From: Agapanthus africanus
Lineage: Eukaryota; Streptophyta; Magnoliopsida; Asparagales; Amaryllidaceae
Length of the DNA: 64,000 nucleotides
Direction of reading: 5' to 3'
Assembly (NCBI GenBank): GCA_030015575.1
Contig: CM057347.1
Location: 509,581,176-509,645,175, forward strand
The position numbers were made by a program, and so were the translations under genes. Under the pieces are notes generated by a model. It saw only the letters and a list, made by a program, of their open reading frames with translations, made no database searches and was not told the origin of the DNA. This document shows, in pieces, positions 42,450 to 52,936 of this stretch; position 1 is the first letter of the stretch; each line of letters starts with the position of its first letter.

Positions 42450-42468
42450 TGGCACGCCCGGTGGGACC
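42450..42468 (+). other. Primer-binding site of element E
   Basis: TGGCACGCCCGGTGGGACC lies 5 bp after the LTR. It appears to be the consensus form for all five elements. Confidence 0.82.
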
Positions 42469-42552
42469 TTTTCCTCTTTCCACTCCATACTTTATGTGTC
42501 GTGATTCGCGAACCAATCGCGGCTCACTAATAGTTGCCCTTGGGTTTTGAAG

Positions 42553-42582
42553 TACTAAGATTTGGTGTTTCGTTTGCTGCAG
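42553..42582 (+). promoter_or_regulatory. Putative branch point and 3' splice site before gag (element E)
   Basis: TACTAAG (42553-42559), a T-rich stretch and CAG ending at 42582, 16 bp before the gag ATG at 42598. Confidence 0.45.
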
Positions 42583-42597
42583 AAAGCGAAAGGATCA

Positions 42598-45403
42598 ATG
42601 GCTGGCAACTGCCCAAGCTGCTCCAACTGCAAATGCAACTGACGCTCTGCCTCACCTGGAGGTGTAACCTATGGACCGCAGGCTGCTTCCCTGTTTACTA
42701 TGCCTGTGGAACAAGTAACTCAGGCTACCACCGGTCTGTTCTTCGGGACCATGCTCCCGCCGGTGAACGTTAACATCCCAATGCCCGTACCGGAAGCTTC
42801 AAAGAGGTCAGTCTTTGATCGACTTGCCACTCCCACGGCCCCTTTCAACGGGTCGTCCAACTCTTCAGTCTTCACCAGACAGAGCCCGAACTCCAAAGGG
42901 CACGCCAAAAAGCCCATGGTACCTGAGAAGGCCATCCCGAAGAAGACAGCTGCTCCCGAAGTCGTCAAGGCGGCTTCTCCCCCCAGAGGGTCAGTCTTCG
43001 TGAGACTGACTACCCCCGTTCCCGCTCCCGCTCAGAAATCTGTTTTTGACCGGATGGACGTAGCTTCTCAATGAACGTCAGTCTTCAAGAGGCTGACACC
43101 GGCAGCAGCCCCTCCCCAGAACAGGGAGCAAGACGAAGCCGTCGCTGAATCAATCCCAACAACCCGTCTTGCCCGACGTCGCCACTGGCGCCGGATAAGG
43201 AAGACTGGGGGCAACTCCCCCTCCGGGCTAACTCCACCAGCTCCAGTGGTGGAAGTTAACGCTGCTGTTCCAACCGGGAACAGCTTTGAGCTGCTAAACA
43301 GGGTACGCAGAAATTCGCCGACTGTGGTTCTCAAAAGATTCCCTCCACCTGCGGAGAATGTTATAGAAACAAAGCCGGAGTAGCCTCCTCAACGGCTGTC
43401 CTCCAAACTTTATAAACTGTGGCGGAAGGTTCAAGACTCGGTAATTGACCAAGATCACTCTCGTCAACAGAAAAAGGCGAAAGTGCAGGAAGAAAAGAAC
43501 CGTCACGTCAAACAACAAAGGACGACAACCGCTTGGGTGCCCGCTGCAACGGCTCCCTCCATGTCGACTACTCAAAAGAGAAGAAGGCCGGAGAAAGTCC
43601 CCACTCCTGCAGCAAATGTCAAGGACAATAAGCCTAAACGCCCTAAGTCTGGGGGCATGATGGTGCATACGGTATACATGGCGTTGGGAAAGGAGGACAG
43701 CCGTACATCCACGGGTCATAGACCGCTTACACGGTCAGTGACCAAAGCTCAGGAGCAACAGCAGAAGCTCCAAGAAATGATGAACGCGATGGCCGCACTC
43801 ACTGGGCCGAAAGAAAGCCCCGAAGCATCATCTGATCAACGCCAGGAGCAAGAAACTGACGCTGAATTCCTTCGCAGGATATTGGAGAAGAAGGATAAAG
43901 AGGCTGCCGAACAAGCAGCCAATATACAATGAATGGCCCTCCTGTTCCAGGACATGGTGGGAATGATGATCCAACAAGATTCTCCTGCTGAAGATCCTCC
44001 AATCGTTCTTGAAGACTACATGGGAGAAACGTCAAATTCTCCACACGCTCTGTCAACAGCCAAGGAGGAAACAATCTCCAAAGCTGACCTAGACGAATAT
44101 ATAGCTCAGCAGATACAAGTTCACCAGGCGACTGAGGCAGCTGGTCAAATTGTCAGAACAGGACGACCATATCCGAGCTGGTATGATCAGATCAAATACC
44201 CGCCGGGCTATACAATATCGAAATTTCATGTCTATAAGGGGACGGGCAATCCCCACCAGCATGTTGCCCAGTTCAGGGCGCTTTGCGGCGACACCGACGG
44301 TGATGATAAATTGTTGCTTCGCCAGTTCGTCGGTAGCTTATCAGAAATGGAGTTCGAGTGGTAGTCTGAGCTCCCAAACGACTCTATTAAAACATTTGCG
44401 GAAATGGAGTTGCTATTCACTTAGCGATTCGCGAGCGCCAGCGAACGTACCCTGATAACGGCATTGATTAATGCCAGGGTGAAACCAGGCGAGACGTGGG
44501 TCCAGTACGCTATACGCTGGCAAAACTTGTGGTCGAAATGCGAACAACGCATTGAGGAGGCGCCCGCGGTGGGCATGTTCATGGGTACCCTAGATCCTCA
44601 TGCAACTATCTCGCCGTTCATGATGTTTTTTAAGCCAACCATATTCCAGGCTTTGATCGACAAGTTGGCCCAGATGGACCAGATGGGTCACAGACCGTCT
44701 CCCCCGAAGCTAGAACCTCGGAATGACAAGGGTAAAGGGAAGGCAACCTTCGTTGCGAACGCTCAGCAGCAACCCAGTGCCCCAAAGCTGGCGGATTAGC
44801 TGGAAGAAAGACGGCGGTATTACAATGAGAAAATGAAACGCCCCTACTCATTCCTGCGGGATAAGACGAAGAGGCTATTCGAGCTGGCAATACGCAACAG
44901 GCTTATCAACTTGCCAAACCCAAGGCGACCGCCGCAACCCAGTGAGGTGAATAACCCCAACTACTACCCTTACCATCAAACGGTAAGCCATCCGATTGAG
45001 AATTGCTTCGTCTTCAAAGGATGGATTGAAGATCAATACCTACAGGGCAAGTTTGCACTGTCCGAGAAGTGGAAGGTGAACCCGCCACAACCTCACACTG
45101 CTAAGAAGACAGACACAGCAGGGGCAACTTGTTCTTTCATTGGAGAAGCTCCATGGGAAAATCGTGCTTTCAGCAAAAACCAAGAGGATGCTGAATGATC
45201 TTAAAACATGCCCGGCGATCAAGTGGAAGAACCCGCTGGAACCCGAGATCATTGAAAGGATGCTGAAGCCGCGCCCAACTCCGAAGATCAGTGGTGATGG
45301 CCCAAGCACTCACAACCAGCCGTCGAAATCTTCAAAGAAAAAGAAGAAGAAAGCTAAGAAGCCCGTGAAGCCTGGCAACAAGCGCACGGACTTACAAAAG
45401 TAG
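42598..45403 (+). pseudogene. Element E gag
   Basis: ATG 42598 starts a Cys-rich N-terminus (MAGNCPSCSNCKCN) that stops at once (TGA where F has GGA). The frame then continues with stops near 43072, 43381, 43930, 44362, 44422 and 44797 and a frameshift near 45170. Recognisable parts are the basic proline-rich region with KSVFDRMD-type repeats, a coiled coil, the gag capsid-like domain, and a zinc knuckle YPYHQTVSHPIENC whose first Cys is Tyr. It ends KRTDLQK-TAG at 45401-45403; F has a stop (TAA) at the identical position. Frame and domain order match F's gag. Confidence 0.9.
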
Positions 45404-47491
45404 ATTGACGCGCTGGAGGAATATAACCAGAAAGCACGGACTCCCATCACACTCCAAGAGTTCCTCAACCACGTCTTTCAAGAGGAAGATGAGGGGAGAG
45501 TTCGTCAGATGAATCCGAGGGATACGTGGCGAGTTGTAATGTGGTCTCCCACTCGTTTACCGACGATGAAAAAACTCCTGGCACTAAGAAACTGGGGGCA
45601 GATCCTGAATCGGAGCTTGTGTGGCCGACAGACGAAATGATCGACGCCTTTCTAGACGAGATTCGTTTGAAAAGTAAAGCCGACTAGGAGCGTGAGATGA
45701 CCGCATCAGAAGGAGCCAAACGCAGGCGACTAAACGAAAGAGTCGAAGCACTCCCGCCAGATCGAAAGACACCCGACGCGGATAAAAACATATTCAAGAC
45801 GAGGAAAAGGTTTGCCAAAGCCATGTCAATGGGAATGAAACTACCACACTCGGAAGAAAACACGTTCGATGGGGCAGAGAGGCACCCTAATTACTGCTCA
45901 TATCATCGGAAGATTTCACACCCCACTGAGGAGTGCGACGCTTTTAAGACATGGTGGCAGGGATATGCCGCTCATCGGCAACATTTTAAGCGAATGAAAC
46001 GCAGAGCTCGTCGGGAGCAGAGAAGCACGACCGAAGGACACAAAAGAACTACCGGTAGCTGTTACATGGTCAACGCCGGGGGACCGAAAGTGCTCACATT
46101 CGGGAGCGATTCTAGCGAGGAGCTGGCTCTTAGCCCCCTCTTTAAAGAGTCCACATCGGGAAAAGATGAAGAACCAAAGGCCTGCGAAAACATTCAGCTG
46201 CGCAATCGCACGCTTTCGGAAAAGAATCTCGGACCCGCAACTAGAAAAGATAAGGGAAAGGAAAAGGTCGCTGAAGATATCACCTTAAATGACCAAGTTA
46301 TGAAAGAGCTGACTGCCAAGGACCCGCCTAAGAAGAGTAAAGTGGACAACAACATCCTAGCGCACTTGAGAAAGCTACCCTCGCAGCTCAGCATTCTTGA
46401 CGCCCTCTTATTATCTCAAGAAGCGAGAGATTCATTAATCAAGGAGCTACAAGAGCCCGAACAATTCCAAGCCTTCCTCATCGAAGAAAGGATGAAGGAT
46501 GAACTGGAAGAAGTGCACACGGCCGATATCACTTTCGGTGATGAAGACCTGCTCCTTGGGACGTGCGACCACAACTGACCCCTATACGTCTTTGGATATT
46601 GCCATGATATAAAGATAGGCAAAATCTTGGTTGACAATGGGTCTTCCGTTAATCTCCTCAACGTGCGGGTGTTAAAGAAAATCTGCATGAGCGTCCAGCA
46701 CCTTGCTCGGGACAAGATCACCATCTCCGGGTTCGACTCCCAATCATTAAGAACTCTTGGGTCTGTGATACTGACGCTACGCTTTGGGCTGCTCGTCACG
46801 GACATTAAGTTTCACGTCATTGACGCCAAGACCTGCTACAACGCCTTGCTCGGTCGTCCTTGGTTACACGAGTACAACATCATCCCTTCTACGCAACATC
46901 AGTGTATGAAGTATTTCAAGGATAGTCACGAGTACACCGTAACAGGCGAGCTGAACCCATTCTCCGTGAACGAAGTCCGCAAATACGAAGATGCAAAGCA
47001 CTTTTTGCCAGATTTCGAGGACACGGAGAGGTGTCGCAAACCGGAGAACGAAGCCGCCGCCACCATTCCTGTTTTCGGGAGTGATACCGAAGAAGAGGAA
47101 GAAATAGTTTACGCTGGGCCGTCTCGACGCAGCAACCCGGGACCGTCCGCCCCCATATTGATCTTCGGAAGCGATTCGGAAGATGAGGTTAATGCCGTAT
47201 TCTCCAGTCGGCCGTCAATACAAGCATCCCCTGGCAATGATCGGAGTTTGCAAATTACTATGATTCCGCGGGAGCACTACAAAGACCTTGATGCACTTGA
47301 AGCTTACAATGTGCAGGACCTGCAGACGTTTTACGTCCCTCCCAAGCGAAAGGGTAAAAAGGCGATCCTGTTCTTCCGGTCCACGGAAACAAGAGTAGAG
47401 AAAGAAATCTGGCACGGCGCGGATTCTACACTTGACAGGCTCCAACCGATCCGTTTGCCCAGATATTACACAAACGGACTGAAAAGGCTAT
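45404..47491 (+). pseudogene. Element E protease region, truncated by F
   Basis: After the gag stop the frame continues (IDALEEYNQKARTPITLQEF), shifts near 45500, and reads a second zinc knuckle CSYHRKISHPTEEC, an acidic linker, [20 protein letters not shown], and the aspartic protease motif ILVDNGSSVNLLNV (Asp-Asn-Gly). It then runs GRPWLHEYNIIPSTQHQCMKY and two GSD-type acidic repeats to LPRYYTNGLKRLL, where LTR F begins. A TGA at 46576-46578 replaces Arg of F. The protease would process the polyprotein; this copy is dead. Confidence 0.88.
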
Positions 47492-47937
47492 TGTTTCCTC
47501 CAATCAGAGCAAAGCTCTGCTGGAAATTCAAAATTCAAATTTTGAAGCAACGCTTCAAATCCCGGAGGCAACGCGCCACGTGTCAAGCGCAGATGCATCA
47601 GCGCAGCGCCCAAAGCAGCGCACCCAATCAGAGCAAAGCTCTATTTTAAGTAAAATTAAAGGAAGCAACGCTTCAGTTGCGCAAGCGCTGCGCTGCGCGA
47701 CGCGTGTCAGCGCAGATGCGCTAGCGCAGTTGCGTTGTGCTGTGCGCTGCTTGACACGTGTCACGCGCTGGGGTGTTTGCGCCAAACAGAATTAAGATTT
47801 CAAAGAAATCTTTCTGTTCTTGTCAAAACAAGAAGATTTCCTTCTGTAAAACAGAAGCCCTTGGATCAAAGATCCAACGGTGGGGAAAATTCCCCAAATC
47901 ACTCAGAGAAAGATCTCTTTAACAAATTTATGGGCAC

Positions 47938-47945
47938 TATATAAA
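47938..47945 (+). promoter_or_regulatory. TATA box of element F LTR
   Basis: TATATAAA, followed by a leader beginning about 30 bp downstream that shows the dyad pattern. Confidence 0.7.
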
Positions 47946-48059
47946 GGCCCCTAGAGCTCAATTCAAAGGTATCAACATTTCTTGAAAAATCAAGAGCTTC
48001 AAACAGAGAGAACTCTGAGAAAAATTTCAAGAAAAAGGTAAAAACCTTCACAAGAGAGA

Positions 48060-48800
48060 AGAAATTTCTTCTAATAGATCATTGATCTAAAAACCAGATC
48101 AATGATCTTCATATAAAAAACAGTGCTTTGCACTTCTCATGAAGCACTGGTTCTTTAAAACAAGAAAAAACAAAAATAAAAAAAATAGTGGTTTGCACTT
48201 TTATGAACCTTTGGTTCTTGAAATAAAAAGAAAAACTTGTTTTTCTTTGATCTAAATTAGATCAAGGAAACGAATAGTGCTTTACACTTCTTTTATGAAC
48301 CATTGGTTCTTGAATCTAAAATATTCTTAAATCATAGTGCCTTGCACTTGCAAACTGCGCTGTTGCGCTCCTGGGTTGGCGCAAGCCACCAGAGCGCGCC
48401 ACGTGTCAGCAGCGCAGGCACATCGCATTAGTACAGCGCATTGCGCTTGCGCGACACGTGTCAATACTTCAAGCGCTTGCGCTCTCTGATTTGCGCAAAG
48501 CGCCATAAAATGCAATGCATTTCATTTCCTAAAGGGCCAGGCCCAAATTTAAAAGACCAAGCAGCCTAATTAAATTGATGCTCTGCATCATTTATAAATG
48601 GGCAGAGCCCAAACAAAATAATAAAAATGCTATGCATTTTTAAAAGGGGCAGAGCCCAAACAAAGTAGATGCATTGCATCATTCATAAATGAGCAGAGCC
48701 CAGAATAAATTGATGCTCTGCATCTTTTATGGGCAGAGCCCAAACAAAAAAAAAATAGAAAATAATGCAATGCATTAGTTAAAAATGGGCCAAGCCCTAG
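48060..48800 (+). repeat. Array of short dyads in element F leader
   Basis: Dyads with 5-nt arms and 3-nt centres: AGATC-ATT-GATCT (48076), AGATC-AAT-GATCT (48096), AGTGC-TTT-GCACT (48122), GAACC-TTT-GGTTC (48205), GAACC-ATT-GGTTC (48297), AGTGC-CTT-GCACT (48336), GATGC-TCT-GCATC (48577 and 48712), TGGGC-AGA-GCCCA (48599), GATGC-ATT-GCATC (48668). Each arm sequence is different, and repeats of one word lie apart from each other. Confidence 0.85.
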
Positions 48801-49985
48801 CATAGGTCTAACAGACCAAAAACAAATAAAAGCGTTGAATATTTTTCAACTGGACTTAGCCCAATTTTGGCCGTAAGTCCTTAAATTAAATTGACTGAGC
48901 ACGGCTGCTCCCTAAATCAATTTACGATCGGTTCGAGGGTACATCTCCGAACTCCTCTGACACCCATCGTTGTAATCCTTCAACGACGTCAGAGAGGCGA
49001 CGGGTCCCGACGACCACACATCAATACGGACTGCGGGGTCCTTAAACTCGTAGACCGAAACGTCCTTAAACTAATATTGGACCGAAACGTCCTTAAACTA
49101 ATATCGGACCGAAACGTCCTTAAACTAATGTCGGACCGAAACGTCCTTAAACTAATGATGGACCACCACGTCCCTAAACTGGCGATGGACCACCACGTCC
49201 CTAAACTGGAATACGGACCACTACGTCCCTAAACTGGAACAATAGAGCATCCAAATGCTCTTTTGCCGGATCTAAACGGTCCCGTTTAAGTTGATCTTAG
49301 CCCCAAATACGGTTAACGTATCCTTAAACATTCAAATGGACTATAAAACTCCAAATCGACTTTGGTTCAAGGGTACATCTCTGAACTCTTCTGACATCTA
49401 TCATTGTAATCCTTCAACGACGTCAGAGAGGTGATGAGTCCTGACGGCCATATATTAAACGGATCATCGCGTTAAGTTGATCTTAGTCTCAAACAGGACT
49501 AACGTATCCTTAACGAATGTTTAAGTTGATCTTAGCCTCAATACGGCTAATATATCCTTAAACTAAAAATACCAAACCCAAATCTAAGTAAATACGGATT
49601 TGGACTAATCCACGTCCTACAGGCGACGGCATTACTCAGTCTCCGTATACAATCCACGGGCAACCACAAACAAAACAAACACACACGACACGAAGTGAAA
49701 TTCTGGAGAAGGAGAAAGTGGCTACGGCGATGTGGTAGCGTAATTAACTGCAGGGGCTTGCGCCTGCAGGGAAGAGCGTCCCCACAATCAAAAACCTCTC
49801 TAGCGAGGGGGAATCTGACGAAATCTGCTACATCGGCTGCATCCGTCTAAACCTCCGATACACGGTACCATAAATCAACTTGGCATCTTCGGAGAGGTAG
49901 ACGGATAAAACCATATAGCATCTGCCCTGAACCTCAGGCCTAGACGTCCTCGCGTCGCGGCCGCCGTTCGGAGGGGAACAGATTC

Positions 49986-50004
49986 TGGCACGCCCGGTTG
50001 GACC
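49986..50004 (+). other. Primer-binding site of element F
   Basis: TGGCACGCCCGGTTGGACC lies 5 bp after the LTR; one mismatch to E. Confidence 0.82.
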
Positions 50005-50088
50005 TTTTCCTCTTTCCACTCCACACTTCGTGTGTCGTCTTCGCGAACCAATCGCGGTTTGTTAATTGGTTGCCTTTGGATTTCAAGT

Positions 50089-50118
50089 TACTAAGATTTG
50101 GTCTCTTTCCTGGCGCAG
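50089..50118 (+). promoter_or_regulatory. Putative branch point and 3' splice site before gag (element F)
   Basis: TACTAAG (50089-50095), then TTTGGTCTCTTTCC and CAG ending at 50118, 14 bp before the gag ATG at 50132. Branch A to AG is 24 nt, as in E. Confidence 0.45.
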
Positions 50119-50131
50119 AACTCAAGATTCA

Positions 50132-52936
50132 ATGGCCTCTAACTGCACCAACTGCTCGAAGTGCCACTGCAACGGACGCTCCACCTCCCCCGGATGTGTA
50201 GCATATGGGCCCCAAGCGGCTTCCTTCCTCACTCTGCCAGTAGACCAGGTGACCCAGGCCACCACCGGCTTGTTTTTCGGGACCATGATTCCGTCTACAA
50301 GCTTCTCTATGCCAATACCTGCACCAGAAGTGAACAAGAAGTCGGTCTTCGACCGGTTCACTGCCACGACGGCCCCTGTCAACGGGTCGCCCACTACCAA
50401 ACCAACAACCTTTGTTTTCGCCAGGCTGGATCAGAACTCTAAATTGGCTGTCCCAAGGAAAGCAATAACTGCTACTCCAGAAGTCGTCAAGGCGGCTTCC
50501 CCTATCAAAGAATCAGTCTTTTCAAGACTGACGATTCCCGCTCCTGCCCTTGCTCGAGGATCCGTCTTCGACAGGTTGAATATCACCCCTCAAAAAACAA
50601 CCTCAGTCTTTAAGAGGTTAACACCGGCAGCGCCTCATTCAGACAGGGGGCAAAAAGAAGCTGTCTCAATCTCCGAGCCAGTCCCAACGGCTCGTCGTGC
50701 TCGACGTCGCCATTGGCGACGAGTGAGAAAGGTAGGGGGCAACTCCCCCTCAGGGCTAACTCCACCGGCTCCAGGGGTGGAAGTCAACGCTGCTGTTCCA
50801 ACTGGGAACAGCTTTGAACTGCTAAGGAGGGTACGTAAGAACTCTCCAACCGCTACACTAAAAAGATCTCCTCCACCCGCGGAGAAAGTTCCGGAAACGA
50901 AACAGGAACAGCCCCCTCAACGGCTGTCCTAAAAAATTTATAAAGTTTGGCGGAGAGTTCAAGACTCCGTAATTGACCCAGATCGCTCTCGTCAACAGAA
51001 AAAGGCGAAAGTGGAAAAAGAAAAGGACCGTCTGATCAAACAGGAAAAGATGACAGTCGCTAGGGTGCCCACTGCAACGGCCCCTCCAACTTCAACGGCC
51101 CACAAAAGAAGAAGGCCGGAGAAAACCCCCGCGCCGGCGACAAATATCAAAGGTGGTGAACCCAAACGCCCTAAGTCAGGGGGCATTGTAGTTCATACCG
51201 TCTATGTGGCGTCTGGTAAAGAGGACAGTCGCATATCTATGGGTCATCGACCGCTTACGCGATCTGTGACCAAAGCGCAGGAGCAGCAACAGAAGCTCCA
51301 AGAGATGATGAACGCTATGGCCGCACTTACCGGGCCAAAAGAAAACCCTGAAACGTCCTCGGATGAACGCCAGGAGGAAGAAACCGATGCCAAATTTCTT
51401 CGTCGAATATTGAAGAAGAAGGACAAAGAGGCTGCTGAACAAGCAGCCAACATACAGCGTATGGGCCTCCTCTTCCAAGACATGATAGGGATGATGATAC
51501 AACAAGATCCTCTGGCTGAAGAGCCCCCGATCGTCCTTGGAGACGATAGGGGAGAGACATCAAATCCTCCGCCAGCTCTGTCAACGGCTAAAGAGGATAC
51601 AATCTCCAAAGCTGATTTGGACGAGTACATAGCCCAACAAATACGGGTTCATCATGCGACCGAAGCAGCCGGCCAGGTCGTAAAAACGGGGCGGCCATAT
51701 CCAAGTTGGTACGACCAAATCAAGTACCCGCCGGGTTACACAATTCCCAAGTTCCATGTCTATAAGGGGACGGGCAATCCTCACCAGCATGTTGCCCAGT
51801 TCAGGGCACTCTGCGGCAACACCGGCGGTGACGACAAGCTGTTGCTTCGCCAGTTTGTTGGAAGTTTATCAGATACGGCGTTCGAGTGGTACTCTGAGCT
51901 CCCGAACGACTCTATCAAAACCTTCGCGGAGATGGAGCTGTTGTTTACTCAGCGTTTTGCAAACGCCAGTGAACGTACCCCAATGACGGCACTGATTAAC
52001 GCCAGGGTAAAGCCAGGCGAGACATGGGTCCAATATGCTATACGGTGGAGGAACTTATGGTCAAAGTGCGAGCAGCGCATTGAAGAAGCTCCCGCGGTGG
52101 GTATGTTTGTGGGAACCCTTGATCCGCAAGCAACCATCTCGCAATTTATGATGTTTTTCAAGCCGACTACCTTCCAGGCCTTGATTGACAAGCTAGCACA
52201 AATAGATCAGATGGGTCATAAACCCTCTCTTCCAAAGCCGGACTCCCGAAATGACAAAGGGAAGGGAAAAGCGATCGTTGTCGCTAATGCTCAACAACAA
52301 CCGAGCGACTCGAAGCCGGTTGCTCGTCAAAATAATATGCGTCCGTACGTGGCCCTTGAGGAGAGGCTAGGACACTCTTACTCCTTTCCCCGTGATAAAA
52401 CGAGGAGGTTATTCGAGCTGGCGCTACGCAACCGACTCATAAATCTGCCGGATCAAAAACGTCCGTTGCAACCAAGTGATGTCAATGAGCCCAACTGCTG
52501 TCCTTATCATCGAGTACTGGGCCATCTGATCGAAGATTGCTACGTTTTCAAAAATTGGCTTGAAAACCAATACCGACAGGGCAAATTCGCGTTATCTGAC
52601 AAATGGAAGGTGAATCCCCCGCAGCCCCACACATTTAAGGGGACGAATACGCCGGGGGCAACATGCTCCGTCATTGAAGAAGCTCCTTGGAAGGTTGTAT
52701 TATCAACCAAGACAAAGAGGATGCTAAATTATCTTCAGGCATGCCCAGCGATTAAATGGAAGAACCCGTTGGAACCGCAGGTCATTGAGGGGATATTAAA
52801 GCCACGTCCAACTCCAAAGACCGATGGAGGTGGCTCAAGCACTCGCAACCGGCCGTCAAAATCTTCGAAGAAGAAGAAAAAGAAATCAAAGAAGCCCGTG
52901 AAGCCTGGCGACAAGCGTTCGGACTTGCAAAAGTAA
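50132..52936 (+). pseudogene. Element F gag
   Basis: One frame from ATG 50132 to TAA 52934-52936, broken by one premature stop at 50930-50932 (TAA where E has TCC). Order: Cys-rich start (MASNCTNCSKCHCN); proline-rich basic region with repeated KSVFDRF/ESVFSRL words; basic linker; coiled coil (AQEQQQKLQEMMNAM); capsid-like gag domain (TAFEWYSELPNDSIKTF); HSYSFPRDKTRRLF; zinc knuckle CPYHRVLGHLIEDC at 52499-52540 (CX2HX4HX4C); lysine-rich tail. The tail ends DLQK-TAA, the same place as E's DLQK-TAG, with the frame open on both sides. Gag packages RNA and forms the particle. Confidence 0.93.

Larger units (their letters stand above)
39285..47491 (+). mobile_element. Element E: Tat-lineage retrotransposon, 5' part only
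   Basis: 5' LTR 39285-42444, PBS 42450-42468, gag and protease region to 47491, where element F is inserted. The rest of E (pol, 3' region, 3' LTR) would lie beyond F and outside the window; the left target site is CATGC (39280-39284). Gag and protease are closely related to F, and the U5 end and PBS match. E has more stops and frameshifts than F and is older, consistent with F being inserted in it. Confidence 0.88.
47492..49980 (+). repeat. 5' LTR of element F
   Basis: The repeat is 2489 bp, TGTTTCCTCC to GGAGGGGAACA. TATA box 47938-47945. Upstream and downstream are GCGC-rich CACGTG segments (47570-47770, 48355-48500). The leader 48060-48800 is a chain of short dyads. U5 has two related copies of a ~85-bp hairpin segment (48940-49022 and 49370-49455) separated by 27-bp repeats of GGACCGAAACGTCC type (49045-49230). 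U3 and R are unlike E, while U5 is clearly related. Confidence 0.88.

Noticed and set aside
43294..43719. Minus-strand 141-codon frame in element E gag
   Set aside because: It is a shadow of the plus-strand gag; the homologous F region has a different minus-strand frame structure.
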